A DNA stretch of 64,000 nt from Furfurilactobacillus rossiae DSM 15814 (GTDB lineage: Bacteria; Bacillota; Bacilli; Lactobacillales; Lactobacillaceae), in assembly GCF_000428925.1 (NCBI RefSeq), contig NZ_AUAW01000001.1, positions 372,001-436,000 of the forward strand. The letters run 5' to 3'. Position 1 is the first letter of the stretch, and every line of letters begins with the position of its first letter. The position numbers were made by a program, and so were the translations under genes. The notes beneath the pieces are model-generated. The model did not search any database. It was not told the origin of the DNA and saw nothing but the letters and a program-made list of their open reading frames with translations. Shown here piece after piece: positions 1-7,489 of the stretch.

Positions 1-133
1 TAAACATTGGCACATCGTTAATATCTAAAATTTCCAAGTCAACCGTGTCGCTGAAGTGGTTTGCGATAAACTTCAGCAACATCCGGTTATAAGAATGGTC
101 CGCTACCGAACCGGCAATTCCTACAAGTTTCAT
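1..133 (-). CDS. NADPH-dependent FMN reductase, N-terminal part
   Basis: The gene starts at an ATG at 133 and runs off the left edge, so only about 44 residues are visible. They begin MKLVGIAGSVADHSYNRMLL, a beta strand followed by a glycine/serine phosphate-binding loop as in flavodoxin-fold NADPH-dependent FMN reductases, followed by a second strand. It lies 35 nt behind the stop of another reductase of the same family on the same strand, so the two are probably co-transcribed paralogues. Such enzymes reduce FMN, quinones or azo compounds with NAD(P)H in the cytoplasm; the substrate cannot be told from sequence. The C-terminal half is outside the window. Confidence 0.8.
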   Translation of the reverse strand, partial: MKLVGIAGSVADHSYNRMLLKFIANHFSDTVDLEILDINDVPMF

Positions 134-168
134 TATTTGTCGTCTCCTAATCACTCGCTTGAGTCACG

Positions 169-777
169 TTACTGTTTATCCCAAGAATAGTCGCTAGCTT
201 CTTGGCGATTGATACTTGTTGCGTGGTTAAGCTGCTTAGCCAAACCAACAAATGTTTGGAAATCAGCAAACAACCCATCAAGTTTGCTCAACTTTTCCTG
301 GTCTAACAAATTTCCGTCGTCATCGAACGCTTGTAAAGAATGATCCAGCAAAAATTCTGAACTTGGCATAATGCGGGCCCGCAACTCTGGTGAGTCCAAA
401 ATAATGCGCAAGTGGCCTTGAGCCCGTGAAGAACCAAGTGAACCATACGAAGAACCGGTAATCATCACCGGCTTGTCCACAAATGGATGAATTCCGTAAG
501 ATAACCATTCAAGTGCATTCATTAAAGCTGCTGGAACAGAATGATCGTATTCAGGTGTACTGATAATGACACCATCTGACTGATCAATCTTATCAGCGAT
601 GGCTAAGGCTGCATCAGGCACTTTCATGTTGTCTGGTTTATTAAAGACGGGTAAGCCCTTAATTTCTACCACTTCAATGTCGGCCTGATCAGCATAGTGT
701 CGCTTCATAAATTGGAGCAATTCACGGTTTGTTGATTTATCCGAATTGGTTCCAACTAAAGCAATATATTTATTCAT
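169..777 (-). CDS. NADPH-dependent FMN reductase family protein
   Basis: This 202-residue flavodoxin-fold oxidoreductase starts MNKYIALVGTNSDKSTNREL, with the FMN phosphate loop in residues 9-16. The family motif around the flavin is seen as STPEYDHSVPAALMNALEW near residue 75, and a glycine-rich KPVMITGSSYGSLGSSR follows near residue 103. The open frame extends 35 codons further upstream, but the start at 777 has a good ribosome binding site (AAGGGA) and a promoter lies inside the longer frame, so the longer start is rejected. The family transfers electrons from NAD(P)H to FMN or quinones. It is the first gene of a two-gene set with the partial paralogue downstream. Confidence 0.88.
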   Translation of the reverse strand: MNKYIALVGTNSDKSTNRELLQFMKRHYADQADIEVVEIKGLPVFNKPDNMKVPDAALAIADKIDQSDGVIISTPEYDHSVPAALMNALEWLSYGIHPFVDKPVMITGSSYGSLGSSRAQGHLRIILDSPELRARIMPSSEFLLDHSLQAFDDDGNLLDQEKLSKLDGLFADFQTFVGLAKQLNHATSINRQEASDYSWDKQ

Positions 778-850
778 GTTGAAGATCCCTTCTATTTCGG
801 TAAACTTAATCGTCATTTGTGCAATATCGTTCATGACGACTGCCACCACT

Positions 851-879
851 ATTGTAAAGAATTTCACACAATCAAGCAA
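851..879 (-). promoter_or_regulatory. Sigma-A type promoter for the FMN reductase genes
   Basis: Read on the minus strand there is a -35 box TTGCTT (874-879), 17 nt spacing, and a -10 box TACAAT (851-856). It lies about 75 nt upstream of the chosen start codon. Seen by eye only. Confidence 0.55.
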
Positions 880-968
880 CATAATCCGGTGTTAATAAAT
901 TCGCTCACATCTCTTGAAAAGCTGACGTTCAACCTTTTAAACAATTAAATAAAAATAACTACCATTCC

Positions 969-1136
969 GCCAGTGAGAGACGCCGTTTCATGAGGACCGG
1001 ATTCAACCCGCCAAACCCGCGGTTTTTATCCTCGATTCTGAGCTGAAGTTCGCATCTCAGAAGTCGTCCCACAACACTACATGGCCAAAATGCAGGCCAT
1101 AAGTGTTGTCGACAAGAAACTATGTCTCTCACTGGC
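969..1136. other. Cloverleaf-like folded element, possible non-coding RNA
   Basis: The two ends form a perfect 13-bp inverted repeat (969-981 with 1124-1136). Inside it are three further inverted repeats. The strongest pairs 1071-1086 with 1095-1109 (14 bp with small bulges, 8-nt loop). A second pairs 1036-1042 with 1056-1062 (7 bp), and a third pairs 992-996 with 1029-1033. Together they would give a closing stem with three arms. An open frame covers the element on the minus strand (959-1192) but it has no convincing start site and its sequence is better explained by the stems. The surrounding stretch 883-1475 holds no gene that I can support. Confidence 0.5.
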
Positions 1137-1273
1137 TCCACTCCTTTTGACATGAAAATCACACACCTGTAGCCCACCACAACAAGATTCATTATTGTGA
1201 AACTGAATTCTTATTAATCAAAATACTGAAATTCAATTGTCTTTAACCTTTTGTCATGTGTGGCGCTGGATAT

Positions 1274-1321
1274 AAAAAACTTAGCGAAAGCAGTAAAAAA
1301 CTGCCATCGCTAAGTTTTTTT
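1274..1321. terminator. Bidirectional intrinsic terminator downstream of aspS
   Basis: The segment is an inverted repeat, AAAAAACTTAGCGA paired with TCGCTAAGTTTTTTT with an inner CAG/CTG pairing, flanked by A and T runs. It can end minus-strand transcription from hisS-aspS and would also work on the plus strand. Confidence 0.85.
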
Positions 1322-1475
1322 GAAATATGAACAAAATGTCGAAATACAAACAGCTTTATACTGCCGTCGTAGTCAAATATTGAGCAAACTACTGTTGCCA
1401 GTCGCAATAAATCAAATTAGCTGAAGCGTGTCACTGTTGGCAACCGTAAGCGGCATCTGGCAATTACAAAATTGT

Positions 1476-3251
1476 TTACTCTTTGTCCTGCTTTGTAACA
1501 TTCAGATACAATTCTTCCAATTGTTTGTCAGCAACTGGACTTGGGGCTTCGGTCATTGGTTCAGTAGCCTTCGAGTTCTTCGGGAAGGCAATGACTTCAC
1601 GAATGTTGTCAGAACCTGCCAAAAGTCGTGCAAACCGGTCAAGGCCGATTGCCAGACCACCATGCGGTGGAAAACCGTAATCCAACGCTGTTAGTAAGAA
1701 GCCAAACTGAGCATTGGCACGTTCAGGTGTAAATCCTAGCGCCTTCAGCATTTTTTCCTGTAATTCACGCGTGTGGATACGGATTGAACCACCACCAAGT
1801 TCCAAACCGTTCAAAATGATATCGTAACTTTGAGCATGAGCTTCATAAGGATTCTCACCCTCATTTAAGAAGTGCTCGTCACCTTCGTTTGGCATGGTGA
1901 ATGGGTGGTGCGCTGGTACCCAACGTTGATCCCCTTCGTCATATTCAAACAACGGCCAGTCGATGATCCAAAGGAAAGCAAACTTCTTAGGGTCAATCAT
2001 GTTTAATTCTTTAGCGATCGTTACCCGCAAATATGACAAACTGTCAGCAACGACCTTGCTACGATCAGCTACAAACAGCAATAAGTCGCCTTCATGAGCA
2101 TCCATCGCAGTCGTGATTTCGTTGTACTGGTCGTTAACAAACTTGGCAACAGAACCACTGAATTCATCAGCGCCAACCTTGGCCCAAGCCAAACCTTTGG
2201 CACCAAAACGTTTGATGTAATCAGTAAAGGCATCAATTTGCTTACGTGAATAATGGTCTGCACCACCAGGTACCGCGATTCCCTTAACCTGGCCGCCATT
2301 TTCAACAGCACCACTGAAGACCTTGAAAGAACTGCCTTTCACGATGTCAGAGATGTCCTTTAATTCCATCCCAAACCGCAAATCAGGCTGGTCCGTGCCA
2401 AACCGGTCCATAGATTCTTGCCAAGTAATCCGGTCGAATGGCAACTTAACATCTAAATTCAACGTGTTCTTCATAACGCGGGCAATTAAGCCTTCAGTCA
2501 TATCCATGATGTCATGCTGGCTCATGAAGCTTGTTTCCATATCAATCTGAGTAAATTCAGGTTGACGGTCACCACGTAAGTCTTCATCCCGGAAACAACG
2601 GGCCAATTGATAATAACGATCAAAACCGGCACCCATCAACAGCTGTTTGAACAACTGTGGTGACTGTGGCAACGCATAAAAGTGACCAGGGTAAATCCGG
2701 CTTGGCACAAGATAATCACGTGCACCTTCTGGCGTTGACTTTGTTAAGTCTGGCGTTTCAATGTCAATGAAGCCATTTTCATCAAAGTAACTGTGAACCG
2801 CTTGCGTGATCTTACTCCGCAAAATTAAGCCACGTTGCATTTCTGGCCGGCGCAAATCGAGGTAGCGATACTTCAGTTTTAAATCCTCAGAAGCTTCAAC
2901 ACCATCTGCAATATCGAATGGCGGCACTTTGGATTTATTCAAGATAGTTGCATCACTAACTTCGATTTCAACTTTCCCAGTCTTCATGTCTGGGTTAACT
3001 TCTTTGGCACTGCGGGCCTTAACAACCCCGCTGACCTTAATGACATATTCACTACGCATCTGTTCCGCTAAATTTAAAGCAGATTCACTGTTTGCGGCAC
3101 TGAATACTAACTGAACTAGTCCTTCACGGTCACGTAGATCGATAAAAATCAGCTTACCTAAATCACGCCGTTTTTGAACCCAGCCAAACAGGGTAACCTG
3201 CTGACCTTCATAACTTTCGTCAATTAAACCTGCGTATTGCGTTCGTTCCAT
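1476..3251 (-). CDS. aspS: Aspartyl-tRNA synthetase
   Basis: This 591-residue enzyme charges tRNA-Asp with aspartate in the cytoplasm. It has the bacterial layout: an N-terminal OB-fold anticodon-binding domain (about residues 1-105), the class II catalytic core with motif 2 [14 protein letters not shown] near residue 216, the bacterial GAD insertion (about 290-420), and motif 3 [16 protein letters not shown] near residue 535. Length matches the bacterial family (about 590). The ATG is preceded by AGAAGGAGAG. It follows hisS by 177 nt on the same strand with no evident promoter between, so it is probably read from the hisS T-box leader. The gap contains a duplicated 36-bp segment described separately. 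Confidence 0.97.
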   Translation of the reverse strand: MERTQYAGLIDESYEGQQVTLFGWVQKRRDLGKLIFIDLRDREGLVQLVFSAANSESALNLAEQMRSEYVIKVSGVVKARSAKEVNPDMKTGKVEIEVSDATILNKSKVPPFDIADGVEASEDLKLKYRYLDLRRPEMQRGLILRSKITQAVHSYFDENGFIDIETPDLTKSTPEGARDYLVPSRIYPGHFYALPQSPQLFKQLLMGAGFDRYYQLARCFRDEDLRGDRQPEFTQIDMETSFMSQHDIMDMTEGLIARVMKNTLNLDVKLPFDRITWQESMDRFGTDQPDLRFGMELKDISDIVKGSSFKVFSGAVENGGQVKGIAVPGGADHYSRKQIDAFTDYIKRFGAKGLAWAKVGADEFSGSVAKFVNDQYNEITTAMDAHEGDLLLFVADRSKVVADSLSYLRVTIAKELNMIDPKKFAFLWIIDWPLFEYDEGDQRWVPAHHPFTMPNEGDEHFLNEGENPYEAHAQSYDIILNGLELGGGSIRIHTRELQEKMLKALGFTPERANAQFGFLLTALDYGFPPHGGLAIGLDRFARLLAGSDNIREVIAFPKNSKATEPMTEAPSPVADKQLEELYLNVTKQDKE

Positions 3252-3272
3252 ATTTCTCTCGCTCTCCTTCTG

Positions 3273-3430
3273 ATTGCTCGACTTCTACCAGGGCTTCGGC
3301 ATCACTCTTAACGTGCACCTGATGCCCAGAAGCCTGCGCATAACCCGAAAGCCAGCTCATTCGGAAAACCACCGAATGTGTCGTCTTCCACGTTATTGCT
3401 CGACTTCTACCAGGGCTTCGGCATCACTCT
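3273..3430 (-). repeat. hisS-aspS spacer: 36-bp direct repeat and competing hairpins
   Basis: Positions 3273-3308 and 3395-3430 are identical 36-bp copies, 122 bp apart in register. The upstream copy (in transcript order) overlaps the last bases of the hisS stop codon; the other ends just before the aspS ribosome binding site. In minus-strand RNA the segment at 3320-3334 can pair with 3292-3304 inside one copy or with 3414-3426 inside the other (GGCUUC and GGCAUCA against GAAGCC and UGAUGCC). A small hairpin (3358-3364 with 3372-3378) sits between. The frame of hisS continues past its TAG for 11 codons (through the copy) to a TAA. Confidence 0.7.
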
Positions 3431-4721
3431 ACTCTTCCGAATACTTATCGTATACGCTAGCGAAGTCTTGATAAATGGCATCCATTGGTAATGTTGTCTC
3501 TTCACCTGTTCGCATACTCTTGAAATGAACCGTTTGACTTTCCAGTTCCTGAGCACCAACTGTAATGGTGAATTCGGCTTGACGGCGATCGGCGGTCTTG
3601 AACTGCGCCTTTGGTTTGCGATTCAAGTAATCACGATCGGCGCTGAATCCTGCCTGTCGAATTGCTTGAACCAGCTTCAATGTTTCAACGTTGGTCTCCT
3701 CACCAATGCCAACGACGTAAGCATTCAATGGATTGCTGATTGGCGCCGTAACGTCTAAATTGTCCAGTAAGAGCAACAACCGTTCCATCCCGATACCAAA
3801 ACCAAATCCAGGTGTTTCTGGTCCGCCAAGTTCTTCGACTAACCCGTTATAACGGCCACCACCACAAATGGTCATCCAACCATGACCGAGCGCTGGTGAA
3901 TTCGTTTCAATTTCAAAGATGGTGTGGTTGTAATAATCAAGTCCGCGAACCATCGTTGAGTCAATTTCAAACGGAATTTTTAATGCTTCGAGCATTTCCT
4001 TAACGGTGTCCAAATGCTTTTGGGCATCTGGTGTCATGAAATCGAGAATCGACGGTGCATTGGCGACGATTTCCTGATCTTTTTTATCTTTACTATCCAG
4101 CACCCGCAACGGGTTCTTGTGTAAACGTGACTGCGAATCTTCACTGAGGTCATCGAAATGGGGTTCAAGGTAATCAACTAGTGCTTGATGGTAAGCTGCG
4201 CGGGTTTCTTTATCGCCCAAGGAGTTCACAGCCAGTTTTAGATTGGTCAAACCGAGATGATTAAAGAAATCCATTGCCATTGCCATGATTTCAACATCAA
4301 CTGCTGGTGAATCACTACCAAATGATTCAACCCCGATTTGGTGGAACTCACGACTACGGCCCGTTTGGGGACGCTCATAACGGAACATTGGTCCCATGTA
4401 GAAAACTTTGTATGGTTTTTCTTGTTCGGGTGCGTAAAGTTTATTTTCAACGTAGGCCCGAACGACGCCGGCCGTTCCCTCTGGCCGCAACGCAATGTGG
4501 CGATCACCCTTATCATGAAAATCATACATTTCCTTAGTGACAACATCACTGGTATCACCAGCTGATCGTGAAAACACCTCAAAGTTTTCAAACATTGGTG
4601 TGCGAATTTCATGAAATTGATAATCGTTAAATAATAGTCGTGCTGTATCTTCTACATAACTCCATTTTTCCGACATTCCCGGCAAAATATCGGCCGTGCC
4701 TTTTGGTCGTTGATATTTCAT
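3429..4721 (-). CDS. hisS: Histidyl-tRNA synthetase
   Basis: This 430-residue class II synthetase attaches histidine to tRNA-His. It starts [15 protein letters not shown]; motif 2 is seen as [16 protein letters not shown] near residue 115, the histidine-specific motif as [14 protein letters not shown] near 257, and GGGRYNGL near 285. The C-terminal 100 residues form the anticodon-binding domain. Length fits the family. The ATG is preceded by GGAGG. It is first in a hisS-aspS unit with a T-box leader upstream, so expression should rise when uncharged tRNA-His accumulates. The stop is TAG at 3429-3431 and overlaps a 36-bp repeat by two bases. Confidence 0.97.
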   Translation of the reverse strand: MKYQRPKGTADILPGMSEKWSYVEDTARLLFNDYQFHEIRTPMFENFEVFSRSAGDTSDVVTKEMYDFHDKGDRHIALRPEGTAGVVRAYVENKLYAPEQEKPYKVFYMGPMFRYERPQTGRSREFHQIGVESFGSDSPAVDVEIMAMAMDFFNHLGLTNLKLAVNSLGDKETRAAYHQALVDYLEPHFDDLSEDSQSRLHKNPLRVLDSKDKKDQEIVANAPSILDFMTPDAQKHLDTVKEMLEALKIPFEIDSTMVRGLDYYNHTIFEIETNSPALGHGWMTICGGGRYNGLVEELGGPETPGFGFGIGMERLLLLLDNLDVTAPISNPLNAYVVGIGEETNVETLKLVQAIRQAGFSADRDYLNRKPKAQFKTADRRQAEFTITVGAQELESQTVHFKSMRTGEETTLPMDAIYQDFASVYDKYSEE

Positions 4722-4767
4722 GTGTTTGCCTCCAGTGCAATTTAATATAAACCATTTATCAGAGCAT

Positions 4768-4983
4768 AAAAAAACGCCCCTGAATGTTCATCATCAAGGG
4801 CGCTTTACGCACGGTACCACCTTTATAAGTTCTCATGGTAACGTCTGCTGCGACGGGATTTTCATCCACCTAAAAAGTGTCTTCGCAACATTGACCGGAC
4901 AAGTTTTCACCAACCACTTGCTCTCTGAGTGGGTCGCCGCTGCTAGTAATCTTTCATTAACGGTTTTAATATTATTTCTACGT
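4768..4983 (-). promoter_or_regulatory. T-box leader of hisS
   Basis: On the minus strand the T-box core AAAGGUGGUACCGUGCG lies at 4808-4824, one base off the usual UGGNACCGCG. It is followed by a terminator, GCGCCC...GGGGCG plus seven U (4768-4803), whose 5' arm abuts the T-box, as expected for a tRNA-sensing antiterminator switch. A stem base GGCGAC/GUCGC brackets the upstream part. A possible histidine specifier CAC is at 4877-4879, but I cannot assign it firmly. The leader occupies most of the hisS to amidase gap. Confidence 0.88.
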
Positions 4984-4989
4984 GTTTAA

Positions 4990-5018
4990 AACTTAGTTTA
5001 GTTTTGCCCTTCTGTCAA
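4990..5018 (-). promoter_or_regulatory. Promoter of the hisS T-box leader
   Basis: On the minus strand a consensus -35 box TTGACA (5013-5018) is followed after exactly 17 nt by TAAGTT (4990-4995). Transcription would start near 4983, just before the T-box fold. Confidence 0.75.
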
Positions 5019-5056
5019 GTCGAATCACGTTTTTTCCCGCCTTTCTGGCGTTAGTT

Positions 5057-5065
5057 TGCTATAAT
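5057..5065 (+). promoter_or_regulatory. Extended -10 promoter of the amidase gene
   Basis: The sequence TGCTATAAT gives an extended -10 element with the consensus hexamer at 5060-5065, about 32 nt before the start codon. No clear -35 box is seen, which is common with extended -10 promoters. Confidence 0.5.
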
Positions 5066-5096
5066 TGATGTACTTTATTGTACAAGGATTGAGATA

Positions 5097-5960
5097 ATGA
5101 AATTTTTGAAACAACGATGGTTCCAATTACTGCTAACAATTGCTGTTACAGTAACGCTCGGTGTCTTACTCGTATTGCTGACGCGTGAAGAAACGGTGAC
5201 GGTGAGCATCAATCAACTGAATGTGCGTTCTGGACCAAACGTTAATTATAAAACGGTTCATAAAGCCAAACTAAATTCTCGACTGGTCAAGATCGGTGAA
5301 AAAAATCTATGGTACCACGTTCGCTACGATGATCGTCACACGGGTTGGGTAGCGAGTTGGCTCGTTAATCGCAGAACTAATTTGAAGGAAGCCACTAACC
5401 TGTCTGAAGCTACCATTGTGATTGACCCTGGCCACGGTGGTAACGATTCTGGCGCGCTCCATACATTAGATGCAACATCGTCAAAGTATATGGAAAAAAC
5501 GTACACCTTAAAGGTTGCTCAAGAAGTTGCCGCAGATTTGCGTCGTCACGGTGCTCACGTCATTATGACACGTGACAGCGACAAGTATGTCGGGTTGGCC
5601 CCACGACCGGCCATTGCCAACGAGGTGAAAGCTGACGCCTTTATCAGCATTCACTTCGATTCATCACCAGAAGAAAATCAATCATCAGGATTAACAACCT
5701 ACTATTATCACAAAAACATTTCGATGAAGCTGGCGAAAGCCTTGAATAGCCAAATGAACCATTATCCCATGTCAAATAAAGGCATTGAATTCGGCAACTT
5801 TGAAGTAATTCGGGACAACCAGCGACCGGCCGTTTTATTGGAAATGGGTTATATCAATGACCGTGATGATTTTAAAACGATTTCCGGCGTCACGTATCCT
5901 TATCGGGTTGCCCGCTCTATCACCAAAGGCCTCACCGATTATTTCAGCGATGCTAATTAA
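5097..5960 (+). CDS. N-acetylmuramoyl-L-alanine amidase with SH3 domain
   Basis: This 287-residue protein should cut the amide bond between muramic acid and the stem peptide in peptidoglycan. Residues 8-30 are a hydrophobic signal or membrane anchor. Residues 35-90 form a bacterial SH3 domain (INQLNVRSGPNVNYKTV then HTGWVASWLV). Residues 105-285 form the amidase-3 zinc domain: VIDPGHGG (first His), a Glu in MEKTYTLK, SIHFD (second His) and the catalytic Glu in LLEMGYI. All zinc and catalytic residues appear present. It starts a plus-strand pair with the kinase-like gene 50 nt downstream. The fold is confident; its role in growth, separation or turnover is unknown. Confidence 0.93.
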   Translation: MKFLKQRWFQLLLTIAVTVTLGVLLVLLTREETVTVSINQLNVRSGPNVNYKTVHKAKLNSRLVKIGEKNLWYHVRYDDRHTGWVASWLVNRRTNLKEATNLSEATIVIDPGHGGNDSGALHTLDATSSKYMEKTYTLKVAQEVAADLRRHGAHVIMTRDSDKYVGLAPRPAIANEVKADAFISIHFDSSPEENQSSGLTTYYYHKNISMKLAKALNSQMNHYPMSNKGIEFGNFEVIRDNQRPAVLLEMGYINDRDDFKTISGVTYPYRVARSITKGLTDYFSDAN

Positions 5961-6010
5961 TCATTTTTAAATACATTACACACCTCACTATTTAAGAAAG
6001 GATGAGTACG

Positions 6011-6859
6011 ATGAGACAAAAGACATGGTTTGAACAATTACCAGTTCATCAGATCAATCAGGTGACCGCCGTTCATGGTGGTGATGTGAACGCGGCCTAT
6101 CGTCTTGACACGAGTGACGGCATTCAATTTTTGAAGGTTCAGCCTAACCATCCCCAAGCCTTTTTCCAGCATGAAATTGACGGATTGAGCTTATTGGGTC
6201 AAGCAGCGACGGTTCCACAAGTATTGGCAACTGGGGAAATCGACGGCGACGCTTTTCTTCTCCTTAGTTGGATCAACGAAGGCACCACAGGTAATCAACG
6301 AGCAGTTGGCGAGGCGCTGGCTAAGGTTCACCAGCGAGTTAGCCCAAATCAGCAATATGGTTTTGACCACGATTTTCTCATCGGCAAAATTCCTAAGCAT
6401 AATCAGTGGCAAGCAGACTGGGGCACCTTTTTCACGACACAACGTTTAGACGCTGTCGTAGATTTAGCCAAGGCCAATCATTATTGGAATCCAAGTCGAG
6501 AAGCCCATTATCAAAGAGCACGCCAAGTCTTTCTGGACTTATATTCTGACTATCAGCCACTACCATCTTTATTACACGGAGATTTTTGGTCAGGCAACTT
6601 CATGTTTGATGACAATGGCGGTGCCGTCTTAATTGATCCAGATGTCTATTATGGTGACCGCGAATTTGATATTGGTGTCACTACCGTTTTTGGCGGGTTC
6701 AACGAAGATTTCTACAATGGCTATCAGAGTGTCTTTCCTTTTGCTAAGGGCTTTGATCAACGGTTGCCATTCTACCGTCTTTACTATCTATTAGTTCACC
6801 TCAACTTATTTGGTCTCACCTATGCGGGTGCGGTTGATCAGATACTCGATAATTATTAA
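6011..6859 (+). CDS. Fructosamine kinase family protein
   Basis: This 282-residue protein belongs to the fructosamine kinase / aminoglycoside-phosphotransferase-like family. The catalytic loop LLHGDFWSGNFMF is near residue 195 and the metal-binding motif LIDPDVYYGDREFD near 213; both key aspartates are present. Family members phosphorylate sugars attached to protein amines (deglycation) or related small sugars. An ATG at 6002 is also in frame, but the ribosome binding site AAAGGATG overlaps it; the ATG at 6011 has proper spacing and is preferred. The substrate is inferred only from the family. A terminator follows. Confidence 0.85.
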   Translation: MRQKTWFEQLPVHQINQVTAVHGGDVNAAYRLDTSDGIQFLKVQPNHPQAFFQHEIDGLSLLGQAATVPQVLATGEIDGDAFLLLSWINEGTTGNQRAVGEALAKVHQRVSPNQQYGFDHDFLIGKIPKHNQWQADWGTFFTTQRLDAVVDLAKANHYWNPSREAHYQRARQVFLDLYSDYQPLPSLLHGDFWSGNFMFDDNGGAVLIDPDVYYGDREFDIGVTTVFGGFNEDFYNGYQSVFPFAKGFDQRLPFYRLYYLLVHLNLFGLTYAGAVDQILDNY

Positions 6860-6896
6860 TCGTCTTAAAATAAATAAATGTATATGAAATCAATTT

Positions 6897-6931
6897 AGCC
6901 GTGAGCAGAAATGTCATCGCGGCTTTTTTTG
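6897..6931 (+). terminator. Intrinsic terminator after the kinase gene
   Basis: A stem formed by AGCCGTGA and TCATCGCGGCT (one bulged base) is followed by seven T on the plus strand. Confidence 0.8.
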
Positions 6932-6955
6932 CCTTGAAATAGTCAGGTTCGAACT

Positions 6956-6991
6956 AAAAAGACGATCAGTGCAATAAATCCACTAATCGTC
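6956..6991 (-). terminator. Intrinsic terminator downstream of dtd
   Basis: On the minus strand GACGATTAGTG pairs with CACTGATCGTC (one G-U) around a short loop, followed by TTTTT. It would end the relA-dtd transcript. Confidence 0.8.
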
Positions 6992-6999
6992 TCAAATTT

Positions 7000-7443
7000 T
7001 TATTCGTGATTTCTTTCATACATCAAGGTAACGGGTCCGTCGTTTACCAAACTCACTTGCATATCAGCACCAAATTTGCCTGTTTCAACAGGTACTTGCA
7101 CCGCAAGCTGTTCGTTAAAGTACTTCCATAATGGCTCTGCCATAGACGGCTGACCAGCATTGGAAAAACCTGGTCGATTACCCTTTGCTAAGTCAGCATA
7201 CAACGTGAACTGAGAAACGGACAAAATTTGTCCGGCAACATCCTGAATATTCAAATTCATCTTGCCACTGTCATCGCTGAAAATACGGCAATTCAAAATT
7301 TTATGAGCTAAATAATCTGCCTCAGTCTGTGTATCCGATGGTGCAATGCCGACCAGCAACAATAACCCATGGCTTATTTGGCCAACCATTACTTGATTAA
7401 TGTCTACCTTGGCCTGACTTACTCGTTGCAACAGTACACGCAT
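7000..7443 (-). CDS. dtd: D-aminoacyl-tRNA deacylase
   Basis: This 147-residue cytoplasmic enzyme removes D-amino acids (and glycine mischarged on tRNA-Ala) from tRNA. The start MRVLLQRVSQAKV, the catalytic-site motif SQFTLYADLAKGNRPGFS near residue 78, and NDGPVTL near the C terminus (the family's cross-subunit Gly-cisPro element has the form G-P-V-T) are all present, and the length is typical. The ATG has GGAGG upstream. It follows relA by about 46 nt on the same strand, the usual Firmicute order, and a terminator follows. Confidence 0.96.
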   Translation of the reverse strand: MRVLLQRVSQAKVDINQVMVGQISHGLLLLVGIAPSDTQTEADYLAHKILNCRIFSDDSGKMNLNIQDVAGQILSVSQFTLYADLAKGNRPGFSNAGQPSMAEPLWKYFNEQLAVQVPVETGKFGADMQVSLVNDGPVTLMYERNHE

Positions 7444-7489
7444 TATCTACATCCTCCAAAAATTGGACTACGCAATAACCAAAATCCGA

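Noticed and set aside
959-1192. 77-codon open frame on the minus strand
   Set aside because: It coincides with the folded element, its start has no convincing ribosome site, and the stems explain the sequence better than a protein.
3279-3357. Possible short frame starting at an ATG in the hisS-aspS spacer (minus)
   Set aside because: It is open from about 3357 into aspS in another frame, but the sequence is better explained by the repeat and hairpins; kept only as a remote possibility.
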